A stretch of 18,263 bases of DNA, taken from contig JACVJH010000384.1 of the NCBI GenBank assembly GCA_015711895.1, forward strand, positions 1-18,263. The letters run 5' to 3'. The stretch is from Candidatus Solincola tengchongensis (GTDB lineage: Bacteria > Actinomycetota > Geothermincolia > Geothermincolales > RBG-13-55-18). Below, piece by piece: positions 1 to 7,847 of this stretch. The notes beneath the pieces are model-generated. The model saw only the letters and a list, made by a program, of their open reading frames with translations, was not told the origin of the DNA and searched no databases. A program made the position numbers and the translations under genes. The first letter of the stretch is position 1. Every line of letters begins with the position of its first letter.

Positions 1-1133
1 CCGAGCAGGCCGCGGTCCTCGTTTGCGTCGGCGGCGCCCGCCGTGTACGCCTCGACGGCCTCCCGCTCCGTGATGTTCTCGGCGGGGTCGAAGCCTTCGG
101 GACGATTCACCGCCGCGGCGATGCCGCACCCGTAGACCAGCTCGGCCACGCTGATGAGCTCGGCCAGGTTGTGGCGCACGTGGGGCTCGCGCTCAATGCC
201 GTTGTATTCGGCCACCAGCGCCGTGGTTCCCATGATGACGTCGGACATGGCGGGCTTGCAGCCGGTGTAGGAATGGCGGTGGTAGAGGGCGAAGAGCAGG
301 GCCAGCTGCCCGCCGAACTCCGTCTCCCCGCATAAAAATACCCTTTCCCAGGGCACGAAGACGTCGTCGAAGATGGTCAGGGACTCGATCTCCCCCTTGC
401 CTGAGAGGGGTGAGGCCACCTCCGGCACGCGGTCGCGGTAGCGCGCCCCACGGCACACCAGCTTGACCCCCGGCCAGTCCCCGGGAACGGCGAAGGCCAC
501 CGCCCAGGGCCCCTCCTCGGGGGTCAGGAAGCGGGTAGGGATGGCGATTATCTCGTGGGCCAGGGGGGCGAAGGAGTTATGGGCCTTGGCGCCCCGCACC
601 ACGATGCCGTCCTTCCTCTTCTCGATGACCCGCAGGTAGAGGTCGGGGTCGGTCTGCTCGTGGGGGCGGCGCTTGCGGTGCCCCTTGACGTCCGACTGGG
701 CGCAGCAACCCACTATGTCGTTGGCCTGCCAGTATTTCAGGTATTCCAGCCACCGCTGGTGGTACTCCGTGCCGTGCACCTGATCGCACTGGTAGGTGAT
801 CACCGATAGGGCGTTCATAGCGTCAATGCCCATGCAGCGGGCGATGCACCCGCCCACCATGCGCGCCGCCACCCGGGTCATCTCCTGCTTGGCCAGGAGG
901 TCCTGCTCGTTCTGGTGGATGTGGCAGAAGCGGTTGATGGTCTCCCCGGTGAGGTGAGACTTGGCGGTCGTCAGGTGCTGCAGTTCCTTGTTATGCGCCA
1001 GCTCGCATGTCAGCTCGAGGATCTCCGTGCCCGGGAGGTTCTCCCGGCCCAAGACTTCCCCGCTCATATAGATGTTCGGCCTCATGGACTTCAGGCTCTC
1101 CCGATATTCGGCCCCGGTACGGATCATCTTCAT
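1..1133 (-). CDS. 4-hydroxybutyryl-CoA dehydratase / HpaB-family protein (C-terminus cut by window edge)
   Basis: About 377 residues are visible; family members are near 490, so the C-terminus lies outside the window. The family includes 4-hydroxybutyryl-CoA dehydratase/vinylacetyl-CoA isomerase, a cytoplasmic FAD and [4Fe-4S] enzyme, and flavin-dependent 4-hydroxyphenylacetate 3-hydroxylases. The cluster ligands of the dehydratase appear conserved: GGCIARCMGID (C96, C100) and YHRHSYTGCK (H285, C292, with Y289 and K293). The spacing matches Cys99/Cys103/His292/Cys299 of the clostridial enzyme. This favours a dehydratase-type reaction on a hydroxyacyl-CoA over an oxygenase, but the exact substrate is inferred. 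Two in-frame ATGs lie at 1133 and 1127. The GGGAGGGG upstream is better spaced for 1127, so either may be used. The gene is divergent from a TetR regulator that probably controls it. Confidence 0.85.
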   Translation of the reverse strand, partial: MKMIRTGAEYRESLKSMRPNIYMSGEVLGRENLPGTEILELTCELAHNKELQHLTTAKSHLTGETINRFCHIHQNEQDLLAKQEMTRVAARMVGGCIARCMGIDAMNALSVITYQCDQVHGTEYHQRWLEYLKYWQANDIVGCCAQSDVKGHRKRRPHEQTDPDLYLRVIEKRKDGIVVRGAKAHNSFAPLAHEIIAIPTRFLTPEEGPWAVAFAVPGDWPGVKLVCRGARYRDRVPEVASPLSGKGEIESLTIFDDVFVPWERVFLCGETEFGGQLALLFALYHRHSYTGCKPAMSDVIMGTTALVAEYNGIEREPHVRHNLAELISVAELVYGCGIAAAVNRPEGFDPAENITEREAVEAYTAGAADANEDRGLL

Positions 1134-1168
1134 CCCCTCCCAAGTCGTGGTTTGCCGATTGCCTTTTC

Positions 1169-1198
1169 AATATAGACCAACTATAATAATCATGTCAA
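1169..1198 (-). promoter_or_regulatory. Sigma70-type promoter of the dehydratase gene
   Basis: On the minus strand a perfect TTGACA -35 box (1198-1193) is followed after 18 bases by TATATT (1174-1169), about 40 bases before the dehydratase start. The surrounding 1160-1230 stretch is far more AT-rich than the flanking genes. The match is good, but no transcript data exist here. Confidence 0.6.
1171..1185. promoter_or_regulatory. Possible TetR operator
   Basis: TATAGACCAACTATA is an inverted repeat with 5-bp arms and a 5-bp centre. It overlaps the -10 box of the dehydratase promoter in the intergenic space shared with the divergent tetR-type gene, where autoregulating TetR repressors commonly bind. 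The arms are short and AT-rich, so it could be chance. Confidence 0.3.
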
Positions 1199-1231
1199 TT
1201 TCATAATTAATATTTAAATTGAGGTTTATAA

Positions 1232-1897
1232 ATGGGGAATGATTTTAAAAGCCGCGATAAATTCACAACCATCATAGACGCTGCCCTCAAGGTCTTCGGC
1301 GAAAAGGGCTATTATAACGCCACCATCTCCGAGATCGCCCGCGCCGCCGGCGTCTCCGAGGCCACCATCTACGAGTACTTCGGGAGCAAGGAGGACCTCC
1401 TCTTCGCCATTCCCGGCGAGATAACCAGGCAGGCGGTGGACTTCCTGGAGGGTATGGCACCCTTCATCAGGGGAGCGGCCAACAAGATCCGGGCCATCGT
1501 CTACGGCTATTACCGGCTGTACAAGGAAAACCCCTATTATTCTTCCCTGGTGCTCTTGAACCTCAAACACAACCGCAAGTTCATGGATGCCGAGGGCTAT
1601 CAGGCGGTGAAGAAAGCCGCCGCCATCCTCCTGGAGGCCATCAAGGAGGGGATGGAGTCCGGCGAATTCCGTAAGGACATCGACCCTTACCTGGTGCGCT
1701 CCATCCTCCTGGGGACCATCGAGCATATCTTCTTCCGCTGGCACCTCAAGGAAAGGAGGGAGGAACTCCCTGATTTCGTGGACCCTCTCCTGGAAATCCT
1801 TACCAGAGGAATCGGAAAGCCCCCCGAGCCCCGGACCTATCAGATAAACATCTCCATTCCCTCCGAAGGCGCCTCCGGAACGCCGCCGGCGGGCTGA
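1232..1897 (+). CDS. TetR/AcrR-family transcriptional regulator
   Basis: A 221-residue protein with a classical N-terminal TetR helix-turn-helix at about residues 10-57; the segment GVSEATIYEYFGSKEDLLF is the diagnostic recognition helix and following turn. The rest is a helical ligand-binding/dimerisation domain of usual length, ending in a Pro-rich tail without recognisable fold. The ATG start has GAGG seven bases upstream. The gene is divergent from the dehydratase-family gene across a 98-bp AT-rich gap, so it probably represses that gene and itself. The effector is unknown, possibly an acyl-CoA given the neighbour (inference). Its last 58 bases overlap the 3' end of the convergent histidine kinase gene. 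Confidence 0.92.
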   Translation: MGNDFKSRDKFTTIIDAALKVFGEKGYYNATISEIARAAGVSEATIYEYFGSKEDLLFAIPGEITRQAVDFLEGMAPFIRGAANKIRAIVYGYYRLYKENPYYSSLVLLNLKHNRKFMDAEGYQAVKKAAAILLEAIKEGMESGEFRKDIDPYLVRSILLGTIEHIFFRWHLKERREELPDFVDPLLEILTRGIGKPPEPRTYQINISIPSEGASGTPPAG

Positions 1898-2466
1898 AGC
1901 CCAGGCCGCGGAGCCTGCGCTACACCCAGAGGACCCGCCGTGGGAAGATGCAGTCCAAAAGTGCTTCCTTCTCCGGGCCGGGAATCCACCCGGATACTCA
2001 TGCCCAGCATCTCGGCGGTCAGGCGTACGATGTACAGACCGAGCCCTATGCCCTCCTTGTGTTTGTCCGTCTCCTCCAGACGGGTGAAGGGCTCGAACAT
2101 CCCCTCCACCACCTCCGGCGGTATCCCCTCGCCGTGATCTTTCACCGTTATCCACGTCCCACCCTTTCCGCTTCCCCCACTCAATACCACCGGGGTACCG
2201 GGTTCGCTGTAGCGCAGGGCGTTCTCCAAAAGATGCCTCAGGCACAGCAACAATAGGCGGCGATCGACGTAGATTTCCTTGTCGCCCTCCTCGAGCATTA
2301 CGCGCACGCGGCTTTCCCCCCTCTCCTCCAGACTGCGCACCGCATCCTCGAAGATGTCCGAAAGCGCATGTCGCGCGGGAGAGGGGCTCACTTTTCCGCT
2401 TTTCAAGAGCGAAACGATGTAAAACTCGTCCACCAGCCTCACCAGGCGGCGGCAGGCCTGCAGCAT
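1840..2466 (-). CDS. Histidine kinase, C-terminal part (frameshifted from 2471-4057)
   Basis: This 208-codon frame carries the second half of a sensor kinase: the rest of the HisKA dimerisation helix (MLQACRRLVRLVDEFYIVS) and a complete HATPase domain. The N box is LLENALRYSEP (about 79-89), G1 is DHGEGIP (110-116), the F box is MFEPFTR (123-129) and G2 is GIGLGLYI (139-146). It lacks the phospho-acceptor His, which lies in the upstream frame ending at 2471. The listed ATG is probably not a real start; reading DYMLQ across the shift restores a normal kinase. The last ~18 residues (QPAGGVPEAPSEGMEMFI) lie antisense to the tetR 3' end and are not typical kinase sequence. Confidence 0.8.
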   Translation of the reverse strand: MLQACRRLVRLVDEFYIVSLLKSGKVSPSPARHALSDIFEDAVRSLEERGESRVRVMLEEGDKEIYVDRRLLLLCLRHLLENALRYSEPGTPVVLSGGSGKGGTWITVKDHGEGIPPEVVEGMFEPFTRLEETDKHKEGIGLGLYIVRLTAEMLGMSIRVDSRPGEGSTFGLHLPTAGPLGVAQAPRPGLQPAGGVPEAPSEGMEMFI

Positions 2467-2470
2467 GTAG

Positions 2471-4057
2471 TCAAGGAAATCCTTTGTCCTCGTCTTTCAG
2501 GTCGTCGAACCTCTCCGCCAAGAAACCGGCGAACCCCTGGAGAACGGTCAGAGGTGTGCGGAACTCGTGAGAAGTGAGATTGATGATGTCCGTCTTGAAG
2601 CGATCCGATTCCTCCAGCAGGTCTCTGGCCCGGGTGAGCTCCTCCACCTTGGAGATCAGCCTGAAGGAGAGCAGGTAATGTTCGACGAACAGGCCTATCC
2701 TTCTTGCAAAATCTTCCAAGAACTTCAAATCCAGAGGGTCCAAAGCCAGTCGGTTGGGTTTCTCTCCCACCAGAAGCGTCCCCTGGACGCCGCCCGGACC
2801 CCATAAGGGAATGGCGGCCACCATCCCTGTCGAGGCCAGTTCCGCCCTCGCCGCCCGCTCCCTGGAATCCTCCGTTGCGGAGCCCCTGTCCTCGAAGAGG
2901 ATGGTCTCCTCGCGCAGCCCGTAAAGCGGTGAGTTGTCCCGGGCGACCTCCACGAAACCCTTCGGGCCGTCACCTTCCCAGCGGGCTCCCATGAGCCACG
3001 TCCCTCTCCCCTCGGTCACGGTATCGGGGACAACGGCCGTCAGCTCTCGAAGCCCAAGCCTCCTGCAGACCAACACCGCGGCCTCCGCCACACCCCGGCG
3101 GACGTCCTCCTGCTGCATGATTGTCTCCGAGGAACGGTGCAGAAGCTCCACCTCGTCATAAAGCCCGGCGAAGAAAAGGCGGGAGGCCAGGCGCCCAGAC
3201 CAGCGCAGGACCGCCGGGGTGAGGGTCACGGCCAGGGCCAGGATGGAGGCCGACAATGCCGCATATACTCGTGAGTCGTACCTCCAGAGGGAACTGAAGG
3301 CCAAGTATAAGGAAAGAAGCGGCAAGCCGAAGATGAGGATGGCCACCAGGTAGGTGAAGGAGTAGCGAACCGCCAGGCGCACGTCCAATAGCCTATGTTT
3401 GAGGAGTGCATATGCGGTGCATCCCAGGGGCAGGACGGACAGATAATAGGCGTAGATGGTGGTGACGTCCCTCTCCATGAGGCCCGGGAGCACCAGCGCC
3501 AGGAGGATGGCCAGAGGTATATAGACCCCGAAGCCGGCCAGGATGTAGGTGACGCGGGCGCGGTCGGTCCCCCGGCTGCGGCGGCGCTTCATCTCCAGAC
3601 AGAGGAGGGCCCCACCTCCCAGAACCGCTTCCGTAAACACGAAGACCGCGTACAGAGGACCGTTCTTCTGAGTGTAGACGCCGGCATGATATGTAGCTCT
3701 ACGCAGGGTGAGGCCGGTGAGGTTGAGAAGGGCCAGGGACAGGATAGCCGCCGCCATAATCCGTATGGTTCTTTTCTCCGGCCGGCCGTCCCTCAGAAAA
3801 CCCAAGGCGAAAAGGAACAGGAAACCGGTGGCCAGCACCACCAGGAAATAGCATATCCGGTACATCCTGGTGACGAAATAGGGACTGGGGTCCACCAGAA
3901 GAAGGTGAGAGAAGGAACAGGCGATCCACGCGCCGAAGAAAAGGAACGCCGTCGCCAGCGTTCGGTTGAGGAAAGCATCCGGGCGGGCCCGGTAAACGGT
4001 AAGGGAAAGGAAAAGGCTGAAGGTGGAGGCAAGGACCGCGAACACGATCTCCACCAT
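2471..4057 (-). CDS. Membrane sensor histidine kinase, N-terminal part (7TM-type sensor, GAF, HisKA; frameshifted)
   Basis: 528 residues. About eight hydrophobic segments fall between residues 4 and 283, resembling the histidine-kinase 7TM N-terminal region. A GAF-like domain follows (about 305-460), then the HisKA H box SHEFRTPL with phospho-acceptor His497. The frame then stops at ...DEDKGFP. The ATPase domain continues in another frame (1840-2466). Removing one T from the TTT of the coding strand gives ...DKGFLDYMLQ..., a smooth join. The intact protein would be a membrane-bound kinase of about 730 residues. The start at 4057 is an ATG preceded by GGGGTAG. No response regulator is adjacent, so it is an orphan here. 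Whether the shift is biological or a sequencing error cannot be told. Confidence 0.85.
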   Translation of the reverse strand: MVEIVFAVLASTFSLFLSLTVYRARPDAFLNRTLATAFLFFGAWIACSFSHLLLVDPSPYFVTRMYRICYFLVVLATGFLFLFALGFLRDGRPEKRTIRIMAAAILSLALLNLTGLTLRRATYHAGVYTQKNGPLYAVFVFTEAVLGGGALLCLEMKRRRSRGTDRARVTYILAGFGVYIPLAILLALVLPGLMERDVTTIYAYYLSVLPLGCTAYALLKHRLLDVRLAVRYSFTYLVAILIFGLPLLSLYLAFSSLWRYDSRVYAALSASILALAVTLTPAVLRWSGRLASRLFFAGLYDEVELLHRSSETIMQQEDVRRGVAEAAVLVCRRLGLRELTAVVPDTVTEGRGTWLMGARWEGDGPKGFVEVARDNSPLYGLREETILFEDRGSATEDSRERAARAELASTGMVAAIPLWGPGGVQGTLLVGEKPNRLALDPLDLKFLEDFARRIGLFVEHYLLSFRLISKVEELTRARDLLEESDRFKTDIINLTSHEFRTPLTVLQGFAGFLAERFDDLKDEDKGFP

Positions 4058-4095
4058 CTCATCTACCCCTACGCACTTCGGCGGCCTTGAACCCT

Positions 4096-4147
4096 CCCCG
4101 CTCGGGGACGCTCAAAGGCCCGGGGCCACGAGTAATGGGCACCCATT
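4096..4147. repeat. Cluster of three short inverted repeats upstream of the kinase gene
   Basis: CCCCG-CT-CGGGG (4096-4107), GGCCC-G-GGGCC (4117-4127) and AATGGG-CA-CCCATT (4134-4147) are each perfect inverted repeats packed within 52 bases. They lie 40-90 bases before the kinase start. They could be operator sites or fold in the leader RNA; the function is not known. Confidence 0.4.
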
Positions 4148-4281
4148 CCCTTTAAGGTCACTCCTGTTTCCGCTCTATTCCCCTGCAACCTTAAATGAAA
4201 GTCTTTGCCAACTTACGCCGACCGTTCGCTTTACGATCGTTCCACGCCGTAGCGTACGGTATGCCCGTCATCCGACCGTAC

Positions 4282-4392
4282 TCAGGCCTTACCCATAATG
4301 CCCAAGACGAAATCTTCCTCCGTTGGACGGTGTTTCTGGAAGTCCAGCCCCTTCTTGCTCATATTGAACCATTGTTTTTCCGCTCTTTCCAT
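4282..4392 (-). CDS. Possible small protein or gene remnant (36 aa)
   Basis: A 36-codon frame starting at an ATG. Its middle part KQWFNMSKKGLDFQKH reads like a real amphipathic helix and is reminiscent of phasin-type helices, and its codons favour G or C in the third position. The ribosome binding site is poor (GAAGGG is only one base from the ATG). It may be a remnant of a decayed gene or chance. No function is claimed. Confidence 0.2.
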   Translation of the reverse strand: MERAEKQWFNMSKKGLDFQKHRPTEEDFVLGIMGKA

Positions 4393-4909
4393 ACCCTTCG
4401 TTCGCCTCGGATATGGTTTCCGCCTCCCTCTGTTTTGTTTCGGATCCGGAGACACCCGTAAGGAAGGAGAGCATACCGCAGCCTCCCTGAGTCCGGGAGC
4501 CGTAAGGGCTCTAGACGGTTTTCAAACCTTAAAGCGCTCTTCGGAACGACGAGGCATGAAGAGCTTCCTTGCCGAAGGATGGCCGAGGCTCGATTCTTCT
4601 CAAGTTCCAAGGATGTTTCCCGCAAAGACCCGTTTTTCGCCATAAAAGAGTTGGTATGTGCTCCGGGAAGGCGCAGGGGGAAGGTGCGAAGAATATTATT
4701 CAGGACGAGGCGGTCAAACCGGAGGGTGACCCTCTCCGGCGGAGTTCATCCGTGCTCGCGAGAAGGCCGGCGGCAATGCTCGAGGCACGCCGCGTGGCGT
4801 GGGGGTAAAGGCGGCGAGGGGCAAGGGGTATCCACCGTCGTGCTGCCACGGGCTGGAAGAACCGCCTAGCGGCTGGGGAGGTCGAGGAGCGCCGGAGGAT
4901 AAAGAGGTC

Positions 4910-4914
4910 GGAGG
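4910..4914 (+). promoter_or_regulatory. Ribosome binding site deciding a TTG start
   Basis: GGAGG lies eight bases before TTG at 4923, the ideal distance. The earlier in-frame GTG at 4914 overlaps this motif and so cannot use it. Confidence 0.55.
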
Positions 4915-4922
4915 TGCGCCCC

Positions 4923-5603
4923 TTGAAAAGGACTAAAAGGGCAGCGGGCGGTTCCACCCGTCGTCAGGCACTCCATCCCCTTTTTGCCCCGCGCTGCCGG
5001 CTCGGTAAAAGCGACACGCGGTACCGCGGATTCCGGAACCTTCTACCAGTCGCGGGCCTGATACTCCTTGCATCAAGCTTGCCCTGCCTGGGCCAGGATG
5101 TGGTCTCCGTCACCCCCACCCACGTATCTCTGAGCCTTGCCCCGGGCGAGGCGGCTTCCGTGAAGGTGAGCGTGATCAACCAGGGGAGCAACCGACTTCT
5201 TCTGCAGCCCAGCGTACTGGAGGTCTTGTCCGGAGAGGGGGATTCGACGGTTCTGAAGAGGAGTGAGCGGTGCTTCTGGGTGGAGCCGGAAAGCGATGAG
5301 CTCTCCCTGGAGCCGAATTCCAGGGGAGATTTTTCCTTCCGTGTCCAACCCCCTCCCGCCTCTCCAACGGGCGGCTACCGCTTCGCCCTGGCCTTCATCC
5401 CCAAACAGGAAAAACCCGGGGGCATAGCCTTCACCGGCGGCCTGGCGGTGCTCCTCGAACTCGAGGTCCTACCGCCTCCCCCCGCTCCAGGAGGTCCGAT
5501 ATTCCCGTACGTTTTGCTCGCCACCTGTTCGGCGCTCGTCCTCGCCACGGCCATCCTCGTCATATGGAGGATAAAGAGGAGGGCAAAAGGGACGGTGGGG
5601 TGA
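4923..5603 (+). CDS. Secreted, C-terminally membrane-anchored protein, DUF916/WxL-interacting-like (tentative)
   Basis: 226 residues from TTG 4923. A long Arg-rich N-terminal region (about 38 residues) precedes a hydrophobic signal segment (LLPVAGLILLASSLPCLG). A single beta-rich domain follows, opening with VSVTPTHVSLSLAPGEAASV and continuing VSVINQGSNRLLL; this is the arrangement of DUF916-type and other Ig-like periplasmic or surface domains. A Pro-rich linker leads to a C-terminal transmembrane helix (FPYVLLATCSALVLATAILVIW) with a basic RIKRRAK tail, which would place the domain outside the cell. No alternative start exists close to the signal segment, so the long n-region seems real. 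It is followed after 450 bp by a larger secreted Ig-like protein. The family assignment is by pattern only. Confidence 0.7.
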   Translation: MKRTKRAAGGSTRRQALHPLFAPRCRLGKSDTRYRGFRNLLPVAGLILLASSLPCLGQDVVSVTPTHVSLSLAPGEAASVKVSVINQGSNRLLLQPSVLEVLSGEGDSTVLKRSERCFWVEPESDELSLEPNSRGDFSFRVQPPPASPTGGYRFALAFIPKQEKPGGIAFTGGLAVLLELEVLPPPPAPGGPIFPYVLLATCSALVLATAILVIWRIKRRAKGTVG

Positions 5604-6053
5604 GGAGATGAAGTCATTCATGTGCCATTTTCGGCCGCAAGTCGGCCACGTTTTGGAGGGCACCGGGGATGTGAATCCTATGGGAACCCCGCCTCCTGCG
5701 CATGGTCTCTTCAAGGCTCCCGGCGACCGAACGCGGAGGGTGAGAGATCGGCGCTTCTATAGCACGGGCAGACATTCCCCGGAATGGCCTCCTCCTCGAT
5801 GTGGCCAGGCAAGGAACGGCTCCTCTCCCTCCCGGAAGGGAAAGGAAACACGAACACACCCCGGCAAGGCCATACGGATGGGAGGCGGTCAGGCCGGCGA
5901 GAAGACCGGTCGTCCTCGCTTTTCGCCCGCTGGCCGGCGGAAAGGCTCCTCACGTCGTGGGGAGTGTAAAATCGCCCTCCGGCGACCGAAAAAGATAATG
6001 GAGGAATATGTCCAGGACAAGAAAACCGGACCAACCAATTAAGGAGAGTCGCC
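5604..6053. other. Intergenic region between the two secreted-protein genes
   Basis: 450 bases. A GGCCG-CAAGT-CGGCC hairpin (5633-5647) followed by ACGTTTT may be a weak terminator for the upstream gene. The one long forward frame (5608-6042) is Arg/Gly/Pro-rich with no domain signal and looks non-coding. No recognised riboswitch or promoter could be placed. Confidence 0.5.
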
Positions 6054-7847
6054 ATGCCGGCCAAGCCGAGAGGCGAAACACATGGCAGGCGACGTGGGGA
6101 TAAAGCGGTGAATGGCGTGAAAGTGCCGGAAGAAGGAAAAGAGCGGCATTCGCGTCGAAGGTTCGAGGCGATGAAAGGGTTCGGTAAGGACATCTGGGAG
6201 CGGGCGGCGGCCATTCTGGCGGGGGTCCTCCTGCTTTCCGCCACGCTTTTGCCTTCTCCGCCTCCGGCAAGCGCAGACTCCGCATACAAGCTCATAACCG
6301 CTTTGCCCTCGATCACCATTGGTCAGCGTATTACCGGGGCGTATCAGGATACCTGGACGTCGAACAACAACTATCTCCAGTACCGCGAGGCTTGGGATCC
6401 TACCTTGAACGCCAGACTGGATATTCAGTTTAATTCCTGGCAACCCCTGAACGAAGCCCCCCTGGAGAAACTCCTGGCCATTCGCCTGAATCTGGAAGGC
6501 TACCAGAACGATGCCGTCGAGTCCTGGTACGTACAGTTCTTCGACTTCACCGCCGGCAACTGGTACAACTTCTGGTATTTCCTGGGAAGTTTCCCCACCA
6601 CTCCCGACGGGACGCTCACCATGAGCGTGAGTGACCAGGCCCTCGCCCGTCGCTTCGTGAGTCCGACAGGACAGTTCCGGCTCCGCTTCGCCGACGCCGG
6701 GACGGCCATGGGGTCTTATGAAGTGACGAGAACAAGGGTGTACTTCGACCTCATCCAGGCCGTCTTCATCTACGACATCACCCCGCCCGTCTCCGCGGTG
6801 ACCGCACCGGCGAACATGGAATACACCAACGCCAACACCTATATCGTTCGTGGCGTTTCCTCCGATCCGCTTCCCGATCCCAGCGGGGTAGGGGGCGTCG
6901 AGGTATCGACGGACGGAGGAGGCAGCTGGCATGCCGCCGACCCTGTTGCCCCGGGGAACTACTCCTCCTGGAGCTACCAGTGGAACATCCCCGCCGAGGG
7001 CACCTACAACATCCGGAGCCGGGCCACGGACCGGGTGAACAACCAGGAGGTACCCGGAGCCGGAGTGACCGTGGTGGTGGACTGGACCCCGCCCCAGGTA
7101 TCCTCGGTATCTCCCCCGCCGGGCAGCCTGAACCTGCCCGTGGATTCCCTCATCTCCGCCACCTTCTCCGAAGCCAACGGCATGTCGGCGGCGTCCATCA
7201 ACGCGAGCACCTTCACCCTGGTGGACGAGGAGGGAATGCCCGTGTCGGGCACCGTGACCTACGACCCGGTGAGCATGACCGCCACCTTCGACCCCAACGG
7301 GAACCTCTTCTACGGATATGTCTATACCGCAACCCTCACCACGGGCATCACCGACCTGGCGGGCAACCCGCTTCCCGCCGCTTACTCCTGGTCCTTCCGC
7401 ACCGCGGACATCCTCTCCCTTTCTCTGGTGGGGACCTACAACCGAGACGGCACCCCAGGCGGTGGAAGCGTGAGTTTCGGGAGCATCAGCCCGGAGAGCT
7501 CACCCTTCGTCATCGGCGGGGGCACGCCCCCCTACGCGGTAAGGCTCAACGTCCTCAGCTCCACCGGGTGGAACCTCTTCCTGCGGGCCGACTCCGACCT
7601 CACCGACGCCTCGCAGGACCCGCCGGCGGTCATCCCCATATCCCACCTGCAGTGGAGGACCAGCGGCGCAGGCACATGGTCCCCCTTCACCCTTGCCGAG
7701 GTACCGGTATACGACCCCGCACCGAACCGCACCCCGCAACCGGGAGGAAGGTATGTGGACCTGGACCTCCTCCTCCAGCTGGCTTGGGAGGACTTGCCAG
7801 GTAATTATTCCGCCACCGTGGTCTGCATTCTCATGGTCCAGCCCTGA
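6054..7847 (+). CDS. Secreted multi-domain surface protein with bacterial Ig-like domains and a WxL-like C-terminus (tentative)
   Basis: 597 residues. The start at 6054 has an excellent AAGGAGAG five bases upstream; an internal ATG at 6171 sits nearer the signal segment but has a weaker site. A hydrophobic signal (AAAILAGVLLLSATLL, about 51-66) is followed by a likely cleavage near PASA-DSA. Next come an N-terminal beta domain (about 80-245), an Ig-like domain opening TPPVSAVTAPANM (about 248-345), and an SbsA/Big_5-type Ig domain (PPQVSSVSPPPGSLNLPVDS to SFRTAD, about 347-452). The C-terminal beta region (455-597) contains GWNLFLRADSDL (W506) and ends YSATVVCILMVQP, resembling the paired motifs of WxL domains but with Cys where the second Trp is expected. 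It probably works at the cell surface, perhaps with the anchored protein upstream. Ligand unknown. Confidence 0.75.
   Translation: MPAKPRGETHGRRRGDKAVNGVKVPEEGKERHSRRRFEAMKGFGKDIWERAAAILAGVLLLSATLLPSPPPASADSAYKLITALPSITIGQRITGAYQDTWTSNNNYLQYREAWDPTLNARLDIQFNSWQPLNEAPLEKLLAIRLNLEGYQNDAVESWYVQFFDFTAGNWYNFWYFLGSFPTTPDGTLTMSVSDQALARRFVSPTGQFRLRFADAGTAMGSYEVTRTRVYFDLIQAVFIYDITPPVSAVTAPANMEYTNANTYIVRGVSSDPLPDPSGVGGVEVSTDGGGSWHAADPVAPGNYSSWSYQWNIPAEGTYNIRSRATDRVNNQEVPGAGVTVVVDWTPPQVSSVSPPPGSLNLPVDSLISATFSEANGMSAASINASTFTLVDEEGMPVSGTVTYDPVSMTATFDPNGNLFYGYVYTATLTTGITDLAGNPLPAAYSWSFRTADILSLSLVGTYNRDGTPGGGSVSFGSISPESSPFVIGGGTPPYAVRLNVLSSTGWNLFLRADSDLTDASQDPPAVIPISHLQWRTSGAGTWSPFTLAEVPVYDPAPNRTPQPGGRYVDLDLLLQLAWEDLPGNYSATVVCILMVQP

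Larger units (their letters stand above)
4058..4913. other. Long intergenic region between divergent genes
   Basis: About 860 bases separate the kinase start (-) from the secreted protein start (+). The 4140-4640 portion is less GC-rich than the genes. Open frames here have no convincing codon pattern or ribosome binding sites, except one possible 36-codon frame at 4282-4392 listed separately. Three short inverted repeats lie at 4096-4147. No tRNA or recognised riboswitch was seen. It should hold the promoters of both flanking genes, but I could not place them with confidence. Confidence 0.6.

Noticed and set aside
1226..2245. 339-codon minus-strand frame antisense to the TetR gene
   Set aside because: It covers the opposite strand of clear tetR coding sequence and another frame of the kinase ATPase domain; its product is Gly/Asp-rich with no domain.
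5608..6042. 144-codon forward frame between the two surface-protein genes
   Set aside because: Product is Arg/Gly/Pro/Ser-rich with no hydrophobic core or motif, as expected of GC-rich non-coding DNA, although a GAGGAG precedes its ATG.
6980..7804. 274-codon forward frame inside the Ig-like protein gene
   Set aside because: Shadow of the surface-protein gene; His/Arg/Pro-rich product without domain features.
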